The position numbers and the translations under genes are program-made. From JANXPZ01 sp033853925 (GTDB lineage Bacteria; Eisenbacteria; RBG-16-71-46): DNA of 64,000 nucleotides. The first letter of the stretch is position 1, and every line of letters starts with the position of its first letter. Positions 34,191 through 43,800 of this stretch are shown piece after piece. The DNA is taken from the NCBI GenBank assembly GCA_033853925.1, contig JAWOLC010000016.1, positions 1 through 64,000 of the forward strand, given 5' to 3'. The notes under the pieces were generated by a model. The model was not told the origin of the DNA, did no database searches, and saw only the letters and a program-made list of their open reading frames with translations.

Positions 34191-35321
34191 TTGAACAGGC
34201 CCCTCAGTGAACAACGTGGTGAGACATCACACGTAGATTGGCGTCGTTCCATACTAGACAGTAGGGAGCTCTTCCCGGGGCAGCCAGATCCGGTGGAGTG
34301 GCCGGAGGCCACGACGGTTGAGGCCATCCGGCGTCTGGCCCGCAAGCTCCAACGGGACGCGTCCGGGCCAGTCCGGTGCTGCTACGAGGCGGGTCCGACC
34401 GGCTACACCCTGCAGCGCCAGCTCCGGCTGGCGGGGATCTCCTGCACCGTGATCGCGCCCTCGCTCACGCCGGTGAAGCCGGGCAGCCGGATCAAGACCG
34501 ACCGGCGCGATGCCCGCAAGCTGGCGGAGCTGTTTCGCGCCGGCCTGCTGACCGAGGTCCATCCGCCGAGTGAGCGGGACGAGGCCCTGCGGGACCTGTG
34601 TCGTTGCCGCGACGATGTGCGGGTGGACCTGCTGCGGGCGGGGCACCGGCTGAGCAGGTTCCTGCTCCGGCGTCACTACCTCTACCGGAACACGAAGCAC
34701 CACTGGGGTACGCGCCGCTGGGCCTGGCTCGAGCAGTTGCGCTTCGACGACGCGCTGAGCCAGGCCACGTTCGACAGTTACCTGCTCGCGGTGCAGCAGC
34801 TTGAGGAACGGCAGCAGCAGCTCGACGCGCAGCTCGCCACCTTCGGCGCCGAGGAGCCGTACCGTGAACCGGTCGCGTGGCTGCGCTGCTTCAAAGGCAT
34901 CGACACCGTGACCGCGGTGTGCCTGGTGGCCGAGCTGCACGACTTCCGGCGCTTCCACTCGGCGCGCCAGCTGATGGCCTACGTCGGCCTGGTGCCGAGC
35001 GAGTGCTCGAGCGGCGAGCGCGAACGGCGGGGCTCGATCACCAAAGCGGGCAATCGACATGTGCGCCGGCTGCTGGTCGAGGCGGCGTGGCACCACCGCT
35101 TCCGCCCCGCGCTGAGCCTGCCGCTGCGGCGTCGGCGTGAAGGCCAGCCGGCGCGGGTACTGGCGATCGCCGATCGGGCGCAGGAACGGCTGTGCGCGCG
35201 CTACCGGCGCATGACCCTGCGCGGCACCAGCACCCCCAAGACCATCGTCGCCATGGCACGCGAGCTGACTGGCTACCTCTGGGCGGTGCTGCATCCCGAC
35301 GCCACCCTCACGCGAGCCTGA
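34191..35321 (+). CDS. IS110-family transposase, atypical N-terminus
   Basis: A 376-residue DEDD transposase. The DEDD domain includes CYEAGPTGYTLQRQL and the hallmark SRIKTDRRDARKLAEL. The C-terminal Tnp_20 domain has CFKGIDTVTAVCLVAEL and LMAYVGLVPSE, and its serine region is SITKAGNRHVRRLLVEAAW. Intact relatives begin with a VGLDAHK-type motif, which the second, truncated copy at 40634 retains. Here the N-terminus reads SHVDWRRSILDSRELFPG and DNA similarity between copies starts only at TTCCCGGGGCAG (34271). The start (TTG at 34191) is uncertain and the element's left end may be replaced. Activity is doubtful. Confidence 0.88.
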   Translation: MNRPLSEQRGETSHVDWRRSILDSRELFPGQPDPVEWPEATTVEAIRRLARKLQRDASGPVRCCYEAGPTGYTLQRQLRLAGISCTVIAPSLTPVKPGSRIKTDRRDARKLAELFRAGLLTEVHPPSERDEALRDLCRCRDDVRVDLLRAGHRLSRFLLRRHYLYRNTKHHWGTRRWAWLEQLRFDDALSQATFDSYLLAVQQLEERQQQLDAQLATFGAEEPYREPVAWLRCFKGIDTVTAVCLVAELHDFRRFHSARQLMAYVGLVPSECSSGERERRGSITKAGNRHVRRLLVEAAWHHRFRPALSLPLRRRREGQPARVLAIADRAQERLCARYRRMTLRGTSTPKTIVAMARELTGYLWAVLHPDATLTRA

Positions 35322-35555
35322 GCAGGAGGACCCGACCACTGGGCGAACAGGTGAAGGCCGGCACGATCTGGAGGACGCGCGACTCCGGTATGCGGTACGG
35401 CGGCTTGCCGCCCGAACCCGCGCTCCTAGAGAGCGGACCCTCCCGACGGATCACAGTCATGCGGCTCGGCCCGGGACGCCGGTGCAACCCGCGAATATCA
35501 GCGTGACTCGTCGTCGAAGCGCCCGGCCTTCCCTGTCGCCCTGTCACAACGCCGA
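35322..35555 (+). mobile_element. Right non-coding end of the IS110-type element
   Basis: About 230 bases between the transposase stop and the inverted repeat. It contains CGGTATGCGGTACGGCGG and a sequence rich in short palindromes. In the IS110 family the structured bridge RNA is encoded in the non-coding end (left for IS110 type, right for IS1111 type). This stretch is the only intact candidate in this copy, but I could not fold it with certainty. Confidence 0.4.
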
Positions 35556-35579
35556 GCGGCCACCCCGAAGGGTGGCCGC
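35556..35579 (-). terminator. UUCG-loop hairpin after the propeller gene
   Basis: On the minus strand, GCGGCCACCC-TTCG-GGGTGGCCGC forms a 10-bp stem 42 bases after the stop at 35622. It is the twin of the hairpin at 34030-34055. Confidence 0.7.
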
Positions 35580-35626
35580 CAGGAGGTCAGAACAAGTGCC
35601 TTGACCTAGGGTCGCTCCATATCACC
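35556..35626 (-). repeat. Right copy of 71-bp inverted repeat
   Basis: Inverted partner of 33984-34054 with six mismatches. Read on the minus strand it spans the stop codon of the propeller gene, ATGGAGCGAC, and a hairpin with a 10-bp stem and TTCG loop (35556-35579). Confidence 0.9.
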
Positions 35627-38129
35627 TAAGAACCACGAACTTCTGAGTCGCTGCCACGCCTCCAGCCTCAAGTCGGCAGAAGTAGAACCCCTCCCGCCAC
35701 CCGCCAGCGCGGAGCCCGATGTTGTGAACCCCCGCGGTCAGCACGGAGTGATTGAGAAGCGATGCCACGCGACGCCCTTGAACATCATAGACTGCGAGGT
35801 TCACAGGCCCCGCCGCGGGGAGCGCGAACCGAATCGTGCCTTCCGAGTGAAGCGGATTGGGCGCGATGGGGGCCAGGGCAAGCCAAGTCGGAACCGGCTC
35901 CGGCCCGGGTGGCGTGCCGAACGTGATCGCGGCCAGCGTCGCGGCAGGGATGTCGCCGATCCGCTGGAATCCTCCCCCAATGTACAGCGTGTTGCCGACC
36001 GGAAGGATCACCGAAGCTCCGGCGTGCGCGAAGCCCCACTCCAGATTGCTCAAGCCAGCATCCCAGGGGAGAATGGTCCCGGTCCTCAGATCGAGCGCGG
36101 CCAGGCCCTCCCGAGGCTCCCCGCCGATGACCCAGAAACCACCTCCGACGAACATGGTGTCTCCGACAATCGCGATGGTGGACACGTTCGTGCCCAAGTT
36201 CGTGTCCGCGCTCCAATCCAGTGCCCCGCCGGTCGCTGCATCAAGTGCAGCGAGGTTCTGCCGCGGCTGGCCGCCAATCGTATTGAAACGACCTCCCACG
36301 AAGACCGTGTCGCCAGCAAGGGCCACGGTCGTGCACCAGTCGTCCGATTGCGGATTCCAGTCCAGGATCGCCCCACTCTTCCCGTCAACGGCCGCGATCC
36401 CCTTCCGCGTAAGTCCCCCGATGGTCCAGAAGAAGCCCGCCACATAGACCACGTCGCCCCTCACCGCCAAGCCGTACACGTCGCTCGCTGCGTTGGGGTT
36501 CCAACTGGTCAGCTCTCCCGTGTTCAAGTCGAAGGAGGCGAGGCGGCCCCGAGGCTGGTCGCTCATGGTGGTGAAATATCCGCCAACGTAGAGCGTGTCC
36601 CCGGTGACCGCGAGCGAGCCGACCACGCTGTTCGCCGTTGGATTCCATTCTGTCGCCCCGCCCGTAAGCGTATCGAGTGCGGCGAGGCCGTAGCGGGTCT
36701 GGCCCCCGATGAAGCTGAAGTAGCCCCCCACGTACACACGCCCGTGAGTCACGGCCAGCGCCCACGTCCCCAGCCCATCGGGGTGCGGGTCCCAGTCCTT
36801 CACCGCGCCCGTCGTCACATCGAGGGCCGCGAGCCCTTTCCGCTCCCGCCACTGATCGCCGATGCTGAAGAAATACCCACCCACGAAGACGGCGGCCCCA
36901 GCCACGCCCAGGGCAAAGACTGCGTCGGTTGACCGTGGATTCCACCGCGTGGCTAGACCGGTCGCGAGGCTCACCTCGGCACAGTATGGACGATCCTGGC
37001 CGCCCATCGCTGCGAACCATCCACCAAGAAAAGCGGTCGAATCATGCAGCGTCAGACACGTGACGGGCGAATCGCCAAGACTCGATGCGGGCGGGGCCGG
37101 GTTCCACAGCAGCACTTGGCCGGTTGCGAGATCGACTTGAGCCACGCCGGAACGGGCCTGCGCGCCGATGGACGTGAAGTGCCCGACGACGTATACTGTG
37201 TTGCCCCTCAGGCTCATCGCCGCGACGTAGGGGTCGCCGTAGATCGTGTTGTCCAGTCCCGAGATTCCGGGGTTCCATGCGGTCGGGACTCCCGTCGCGA
37301 TGCTCACGGCCGCAAGTCCACCACGCGATTGTGTCCCGACCTGCGTGAAGTCACCGCCGAGGTACATGGTGTCGCCGAGAGCCGCCAACGCCCGGACCGA
37401 TCCGCGGCTTCCAGCGATGGAAACATCCGGATTCCAAGCTGCGGGCTGCCCAGTTGCGCTGTCCAGTTGAGCCACTCCGTAGCGTGTAATTGTTCCTACG
37501 GCGGTGAAGTCTCCCCCGATGTAGACGTTCCCTCGGTAGGGCAGTAGGGCGCGGACCTGGAGGTTCGGCTCGGGGTCCCAGCCCGTGGCTTGGCCGGTTC
37601 CAACGTCGAGCGCGGCGACGTAGCTGCGGGGTTGTCCGCCGATGTGGGTGAAGAACCCTCCCGCGTAGAGAGTCTCTCCACTCCGCGCCAGGACGAGAAT
37701 CTCGCCGTCAGCGTCCGGGCTCCAGTCGGCTACGCGTCCACTCGCCAGGATGTGGGCGATGTTCGCTCGGGGGACGCCTCCGACGGCGACGAACGTCCCG
37801 CCAATGAACCAGCCTCCAGCGCCGTCCGGTACGACCGTCCTCACGACGCCGGTGACGCGAGGGAACGACGGGAGCGGCTCGCCCGTCACTCGGTCCACGG
37901 GCACTCCGCCTCCGCTGTTCGGCCCGACGGCGTTGAAGTCGCCACCGACGTAGAGCGTGTTGCCCGAACGCGCGATGGTGAAGACACTCCCGTCCGTCCC
38001 CCACAGGTTCTCGTCCACTCGCTGCGGCACGGCTTCGTTGGCACAGAGCAGGAGCGCGGCCACAGCCCAGGCACACCACGTCCGAGGTGCTCGGGCAATG
38101 CCCTCACGCCTCGTGGTGCGTGCCCGCAC
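35622..38129 (-). CDS. Secreted 14-repeat beta-propeller protein with C-terminal sorting domain
   Basis: An exported protein of about 835 residues built from 14 repeats of about 48 residues. The pattern is GDTLYVGGYFTTIGGQ.R.GLAALD..TG....WNP. Fourteen units would fit two seven-bladed propellers. The C-terminal 85 residues are a sorting-type domain (ALPAAGPVNLAVYDVQGRRVASL, then KFVVLR at the end). The GTG at 38129 gives a plausible signal peptide (TWCAWAVAALLLCANEAVPQ) and starts 16 bases after the upstream stop. No clear Shine-Dalgarno is visible, and the frame is open to 38186. Function is unknown; such repeats usually bind proteins or glycans. Confidence 0.83.
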   Translation of the reverse strand: MRARTTRREGIARAPRTWCAWAVAALLLCANEAVPQRVDENLWGTDGSVFTIARSGNTLYVGGDFNAVGPNSGGGVPVDRVTGEPLPSFPRVTGVVRTVVPDGAGGWFIGGTFVAVGGVPRANIAHILASGRVADWSPDADGEILVLARSGETLYAGGFFTHIGGQPRSYVAALDVGTGQATGWDPEPNLQVRALLPYRGNVYIGGDFTAVGTITRYGVAQLDSATGQPAAWNPDVSIAGSRGSVRALAALGDTMYLGGDFTQVGTQSRGGLAAVSIATGVPTAWNPGISGLDNTIYGDPYVAAMSLRGNTVYVVGHFTSIGAQARSGVAQVDLATGQVLLWNPAPPASSLGDSPVTCLTLHDSTAFLGGWFAAMGGQDRPYCAEVSLATGLATRWNPRSTDAVFALGVAGAAVFVGGYFFSIGDQWRERKGLAALDVTTGAVKDWDPHPDGLGTWALAVTHGRVYVGGYFSFIGGQTRYGLAALDTLTGGATEWNPTANSVVGSLAVTGDTLYVGGYFTTMSDQPRGRLASFDLNTGELTSWNPNAASDVYGLAVRGDVVYVAGFFWTIGGLTRKGIAAVDGKSGAILDWNPQSDDWCTTVALAGDTVFVGGRFNTIGGQPRQNLAALDAATGGALDWSADTNLGTNVSTIAIVGDTMFVGGGFWVIGGEPREGLAALDLRTGTILPWDAGLSNLEWGFAHAGASVILPVGNTLYIGGGFQRIGDIPAATLAAITFGTPPGPEPVPTWLALAPIAPNPLHSEGTIRFALPAAGPVNLAVYDVQGRRVASLLNHSVLTAGVHNIGLRAGGWREGFYFCRLEAGGVAATQKFVVLR

Positions 38130-38145
38130 AACTGCTGGGACGTGT

Positions 38146-39627
38146 TCAGCGGACAAGCAGAACCCGGAGCGAACGTCGACCCTCAACCGTCGTCAGGCTC
38201 GTAAAGTAGAGGCCGCTCCTCACCGCACGGCCGAGCACGTCGTGTCCGTTCCACGCCAGATCGGAACGGCCCGACGGCAGGTCGCCATCCACGATGGTCT
38301 GCACGCGACGCCCGAGCACGTCGTACACCGCAAGGTGAACCCTCATGCGTCTCGGCAGTTCGATCCGGAGCGCAACGGTCGACCGCGCTGGACTGGCTCC
38401 CGCCAGCAACAGCTCCGGGCGCATCACGCTCACCGCCGTCGCGTCCACACCCGCCGCGCTGGGGCAGTCCATGCTGAACAAGTATGGTGACGTCGCCGGC
38501 CGCATCTGCGTGTAGCCGATGCCCGCGATGTCGTCGGTGTATGCGGCCAGGAACTCGATGTCGTTGGTGATCTGGAGGTACTCGCTCGCGTGCCAATAGT
38601 AGAACCAGCCGGCCTGCACTGGCGGCACGAGGGTCCACAGCTTCTGCGTCCGGGCCCATCGCGCCCCCGACGAGACGGTGTCCGTAGGGCTGTACGGATT
38701 CGACTCTGCCCAGATCGAGTCGTTGTTGACGGTGTTGAACAACCACCAGTTCCCGTTGCGATAGAAGGCGTGGGGCGACTCGACGACATACGCTGTGCCG
38801 TAGATCGGGTTGATCCAGGAATGATGCGTGTTCCAGAGCGGGAAGCTGTTGCCCCACGAGGTGAAGTCGCCATGCGATCTCGCCACACCCACGACCATCT
38901 CAGGCGTGTATTCCTGCGGGACCGTGGCGAAGTACACGAGCCAATCACCAGGTACATCCGGATCGGGCATGACGAACGGATCGCGTAGCTGCACCTGCCC
39001 GCCATACGGACCGGCAGGGGTTGGATCAGCCCACGGAATGTTGCGCGTGCTGGGTGCCGTCGTAGCTTCGAGCACGCTGTCGCCCTGCGTCCAGTTGACG
39101 AGGTCGGTTGAAGTGGCGAGGCCGATCCGTTGGTTGTGGTTCTTGTCTACCCCCGTGTACAGCATGTAGTACGTGAGGCCCTTGAGGACGACGGTGGGCG
39201 CCCAAACGTGAAGGCTGTCGAATCGGCCCCCGCGGGTTCGGATCGCCATCGTGTCCTGCGCCTGGCTCCGGGGCCAGTCCCAGCCGATCAAGTCGTTCGA
39301 GACCTTGTGGCCGATGTTCTTCTCGGTCAACTCGGTGGTGATGCGCTGATTGTGGCGGATGTAGAACAGGTGGAACGTCCAGGAGCCCGCCGGTGTCCAG
39401 CCGCCCTCCACGAAGGCGAAGTCCTTCGGCTGGATCATGTAAGGGTCATTCGGATCGAGAATCTCCTCGAACCTGCGCTCGCAGCCGCCGGTGTCGGCGA
39501 CCGCGAGATCAGGAGGCGGCGGATCAGCCTCCACGTCGGCGGTCGTGACCAGGTCGTTCGCGCCCTGAACTTGAAGAACGGAAGCCGGCACGTGAGCGGC
39601 GAGCAAGGCGCTGGCCGAGATGGCCAA
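38146..39627 (-). CDS. GH43-like five-bladed propeller protein, 3' part of a broken gene
   Basis: A 493-residue open part, starting at a TTG, of a secreted glycoside-hydrolase-like protein. Features of clan GH-F/J propellers are VWAPTVVLKGLTYYMLYTG, QRIGLATSTDLVNWTQG and QLRDPFVMPDPD. The end is a sorting domain (MRVHLAVYDVLGRRVQTIVDG ... RSLRVLLVR). The same frame continues upstream past 39627 as coherent protein (YLLTAVGSGLAGTRSVTLAA) to an in-frame TAG at 39778-39780. The natural start is therefore the signal peptide at 40253, and this reading frame is a fragment. Confidence 0.75.
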   Translation of the reverse strand: MAISASALLAAHVPASVLQVQGANDLVTTADVEADPPPPDLAVADTGGCERRFEEILDPNDPYMIQPKDFAFVEGGWTPAGSWTFHLFYIRHNQRITTELTEKNIGHKVSNDLIGWDWPRSQAQDTMAIRTRGGRFDSLHVWAPTVVLKGLTYYMLYTGVDKNHNQRIGLATSTDLVNWTQGDSVLEATTAPSTRNIPWADPTPAGPYGGQVQLRDPFVMPDPDVPGDWLVYFATVPQEYTPEMVVGVARSHGDFTSWGNSFPLWNTHHSWINPIYGTAYVVESPHAFYRNGNWWLFNTVNNDSIWAESNPYSPTDTVSSGARWARTQKLWTLVPPVQAGWFYYWHASEYLQITNDIEFLAAYTDDIAGIGYTQMRPATSPYLFSMDCPSAAGVDATAVSVMRPELLLAGASPARSTVALRIELPRRMRVHLAVYDVLGRRVQTIVDGDLPSGRSDLAWNGHDVLGRAVRSGLYFTSLTTVEGRRSLRVLLVR

Positions 39628-39777
39628 GTCGCTGACCGCCCCAATCGTGAGCGGCTGATTCCAGGAGCCGTCCGACGCGGCCAGAGTGACGGAGCGCGTT
39701 CCAGCAAGCCCGGAGCCTACCGCAGTGAGGAGATACTGAGTCGAGTGGTGGACCGTGGAGGTCCGCAGGATGACCGG

Positions 39778-40253
39778 CTAGTAGTCGCCTTCCACCCCTT
39801 CATTGTATGTCACCTCGTTCGACTCGATCACCTGCGTGGTGTCGGCCGGGTTGAAGGCAACCACCTTGAGCTTGCCCCTGCTGCCGCCGACCAAGTCGAG
39901 CAGGTAGTAGGCGGTTGCGGCGGAGCCGCTTCCGGCCGAGCAGAAGTGGGCCCTGATCGCGTTGGCAGCACTGTCGGCCCGGGTCAAGGGACCCCAGATC
40001 GAGTCCACCTTGGCGGTATCGGCGAGGCAGGCGAGAACCGAGTCGAGGGCGACGAACTGAATGCCGGACGAATCAGCGGTCCAGCTCAGGACCCACGAGG
40101 ACGGCAACGTCGCGGTGGAATCCGCCTGAACGAGAAGCGAGGCACGGATGTGAAGCTCAGAGCTGTCGAGCGATCGCTCCAATGCAGCTGGATGGCGGAC
40201 GACCCTGTGGGAACGAGCAGCATGAGGGCGAGGAACCAATGAACGCGGCGCAT
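39778..40253 (-). pseudogene. 5' part of the broken GH43-like gene
   Basis: The ATG at 40253 opens a clean signal peptide, MRRVHWFLALMLLVPTGSSA. The mature sequence, however, is in another frame (LDSSELHIRASLLVQADSTA onward), so a frameshift lies at about 40150-40200. The second frame then ends in TAG at 39778. Beyond that stop the same frame continues as sensible protein into the 38146 fragment. One frameshift plus one nonsense change indicate a decayed gene. A truncated IS110 element sits 55 bases upstream. Confidence 0.75.
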
Positions 40254-40307
40254 CGAACATCTCCATGACGAACGGATTCGACGGCGACCAGGATGGTACG
40301 CGGTCTG

Positions 40308-40764
40308 CTCCGCCAGCTTGCAGGCATCCCGGCGATCGGTCTTGATCCGGCTCCCAGGCTTCACCGGGGTCAGGGAGGGTGCGATCACGCTGCAGGAGAC
40401 GCCAGCCAGTCGTAACTGGCGCTGCAGCGCATAGCCGGTCAGTCCGGCTTCGTAGCCGCACTGGACCGGCCCCACCGCCCCCCGCTGGAGCTTGCGGGCC
40501 AAGCGGCGGATGGCCTCGAGCGTCGGCACCTCCCGCCACTCCACGAGCTGGGCCTGCCCCGGGAAGAACGCTGCCACCTTGATCGAGCTCTTGTGGGCAT
40601 CCAGCCCCACCCAGGCGCTAGAGTGCTGACTCACGACCGGCTCCTCTCGTCTGCGGCTCTGGCGCCGCGAGGTGCTAACCCGCGATCGCGTGGCGGCCCG
40701 TCCGCCGACTGTCGGCCACTCTCGTGAGTGGCTCGACGCTACGACCGCGAGCCCGTCGCTCCAT
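40308..40764 (-). mobile_element. Truncated IS110-type element (left end and first ~110 codons)
   Basis: From the ATG at 40634 the frame reads SSAWVGLDAHKSSIKVAAFF and continues through the SRIKTDRRDACKLAE motif. Similarity to the copy at 34191 then stops abruptly at GGAG (40308). The first catalytic Asp motif (LDAHK) is preserved. Upstream, about 130 bases of non-coding left end run to ACATGGAGCGAC at 40755-40766. The C-terminal Tnp_20 domain is missing, so the element is dead. Overlapping parts of the two copies are clearly diverged, so they are distinct elements. Confidence 0.85.
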
Positions 40765-40837
40765 GTTGTCTAGCCCGGGGAGACGGGAGGCCGTCCGCCT
40801 CGGGGTTCGGGCCGGCAGACTCCGGTCGTCGAGATCT

Positions 40838-43800
40838 TCAGCGCAACAGTACGACCCGGCGGCTGATCGTCGCCCTCGGCGTCGAGAGGCGCACGAAATA
40901 GACCCCGGATCTCGCGCCCGAGCAGTCCCAGGCGATCTGGTTCGTCCCGGCGAGGAGGGACCCGCCCCCCAGGTCCGCGAGCCTCCGCCCGCTCAGGTCG
41001 TACACCCCGAGCTTCACGTCCGCCACGTCCGCCAGGCTCACGGTCAGCGGCACCGGCTGGCCGCGCGCGCTCACGATCGTGGGCACGCGCAGGTCGTCGG
41101 CGCCGGGCGGTGGCGCCGGCTGCGCGTGGCACGAGTCGAGATTGCAGATGCCCACCAGGGTGCACACCGGCTCGGAGACGAGGCCGCTCGCGTCGCGCAC
41201 CGTGAGGCACACGTAGAACGCTGAGGTCTGGCGCGCCCCCGAGCCGGCGAGGAACCTGCCGGAGTAGGTCGGCCCGCAGGCTCCGCCGGGAACCCTCTCG
41301 CACCAGGAGAATTGATAGGGCGGCTTGCCTCCGGAGGCGGCGGCCCAGAACGTGTCGGGCGTGCTGGCGCAGCAGAGCAGCTCGGGCCCGCTGATGAAGG
41401 CTCGCGGTGTCTGCGCTCGACAGGAGTCCGGCGAGAAGATGCTCACGGCCTGGCAGACGGTGTCGGAGACGAAGCCGTGGGCGTCCCGCAGGGAGAGGCA
41501 GACGAGGAACGTGGAGTCCCACCGCGCGGCGGAGCCGGTGAGGGTGCCGCCCGAGGAGGTCCAGCGGCAGCTTCCGCCCACCGGCTTCTCGCACCAGGAG
41601 AACTGGTACGGGGCCTTGCCTCCCCTGGCGCCCGCGTAGAACGTGTCCCGCTTGCTCGAGGTGCAGAGCTGGCTGGGCCCCATGATGAAGGGATGGGGCA
41701 TCTGCGAATGGCAGGAGTCGCGGTTGCAGAACATCACCAGGCTGCTCAGGGTATCGGAGAGCACTCCATCGGCGTCGCGCGCGGCGACGCAGAGGAAGAA
41801 GGAGGAATCCCGCCGGATCGCCGGTCCCGTGAGGAAGCTCCCGCCGGGCGCCAGCGTGTAGCTCCCGCCCACCGCCTGCTGGCCCCAGAAGAACTGGTAG
41901 GGCGGCTTCCCCACGGACCCCGAGGCCCAGAACGTGTCGGCGGCAGTCGTGCAGCAGAGCGATCCGGGGCCGCGGAGGCTCACCCGGGTCCTCCCATATG
42001 GGACCAGCACGGGCACGCGGATGGATTCGGTCTGCCTCATCCGGTCCATGACCTGGACGATGAGCGTGTGCGCGACGGTGTTGTGGCACTCCTCCTGCCA
42101 CGGGAACTGGCCCAGCATCCCGGAGACCGACGACGACCACAGGTACGTATAGGGCGGCAAGCCCCCGGAGGGCGTGACCGTGTCGCGCACGCACCCGCCC
42201 CAGGCGGAGGTGAGGCTCGCCTGGGCGATGGACAGGACCATGGGCGGCACGTCCAGGGAGACCCACAGGCTGTCCCTGCCGAAGCGGCCGTGGCTGTCCG
42301 TGACCGTGCAGGCCACGAGGAATCGCGCGCTGTTCGAGCAGGCAGCCTGGATCGTGTTGGTGTCCCCCGGAATCGCGTACCAATCGCCCTGGTCTCCATA
42401 GGTCCACACGAGCTGCGACCAGGCGAAGTGGACCGCTCCCGTGGCGTGCGCCACGCTCGCCTGATACGTGCCCGGCTGGCCCAGGCCGAGCTTCACGGGA
42501 CCCGTGATCGCGACTTGCAGCGAGAGTCCCACGATGGCGATTCCCCGGTGGGCGAAGACGCTGTCGATCTGGGAGAGGTGGGCGCCGGCCTGATGGTCGT
42601 AGTCGGCCTGCCAGATCGCGTCGCTGCCCATGGCGTAGCACGGGGTCGCCGGCAGATAGTAGAGGCTCTCGACGACCAGTCGATCCGCGACCTCGGGCAG
42701 GGTCTGGCGCAGATCCCAGAGCGCGCCGGACCAGATCATGCCCTTGCAGTACTGCCCGGCTCCCGACACGCACTCCGCGTCGATCACGTCGTAGTTCGCG
42801 TAGTTGTACTGAGTCGGGTCCGTGTTCACGCAGCGGTAGATGCCGAGGACGGGCGCGTGCCCCTTGAACACGAAGTCGCCGATGCAGGGGTGGTTCGTCG
42901 AGGCGGCGCCGAAGAAGTCGGCGTAGCCCTCGTGCATGGCCAGCGGCTCCAGGGCCTTGCCGGCCAGGCCGCTCCCGTCGATGCCCAGCGAGACCAGGAC
43001 GTAGTGGCCGCTCTCGTGACCGATGATGTCGGCGTCCTCCGCGCAGCAGCCCAGGCCGATCGCCTGCGTGAAGTAGGTGCCCGCCTCGGTCGTGAAGGCC
43101 AGGCCCATGCTCGTCGCCGGTTCGTGCACGTGCGCGGTCATGGGGGCGACGGGCAGCGTGTACCCCAGAGGCGCGAGGAAGGTCTCGACGAACTCGTTGG
43201 TGTGCCAGTAGGCGCTCACCTCGTCGAACGGGTTGGGATACGGGTTGATCGTGGTGCTGCACGGCTCGAAGTAGTACTGACCGTCGGGGCTGGAGACGCC
43301 CGGCGTCGTCTGGCTCACGACCCGGACGGAGCGCCCCTCGAGCCGCGAGACGTCGTCGCGCAAGTGGACGAGGGTGGTGTCCAGCAGCCCGTGATCCGGA
43401 TTCGGATTCGCCACCCAGCCGCGGCCGACGCCCGTGTACCCCTCGCCCAGCGCGAGGTTCGCCGTCTCGAGCACCGCCCCGCTGCGGGCATCCACCGTCA
43501 CCCGCCACCAGTACGGTCGCGCGCTCGCCAGCAGAGTGACCACGTAGACGAGCGCCCCCCGACCTTCGCGCACGCGCACCGCCAGCTCCGTGGCCGCCCG
43601 CGCGCGCTCCGCCGTCGCCGGCGCCGCGGCGCGGGCCAGCTCCTCCGCGTGCGCGGCGGGAAACGCGGGTGTGGTCTCCGTCTCGGGCACGCGCACCGCG
43701 CCTCCGGCCAGCATGCGTAGGCGGCCCTGCCGGTCCACGCTCGCCATGTATTCGCCGTCCAGCACCGGGAGGCCGCGATAGAGCTGGCGCATGCGCAGGT

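Noticed and set aside
39778..39780. TAG as a recoded (for example pyrrolysine) codon
   Set aside because: The same gene also has a frameshift near its start and lies beside an IS remnant, so ordinary pseudogene decay explains it better.
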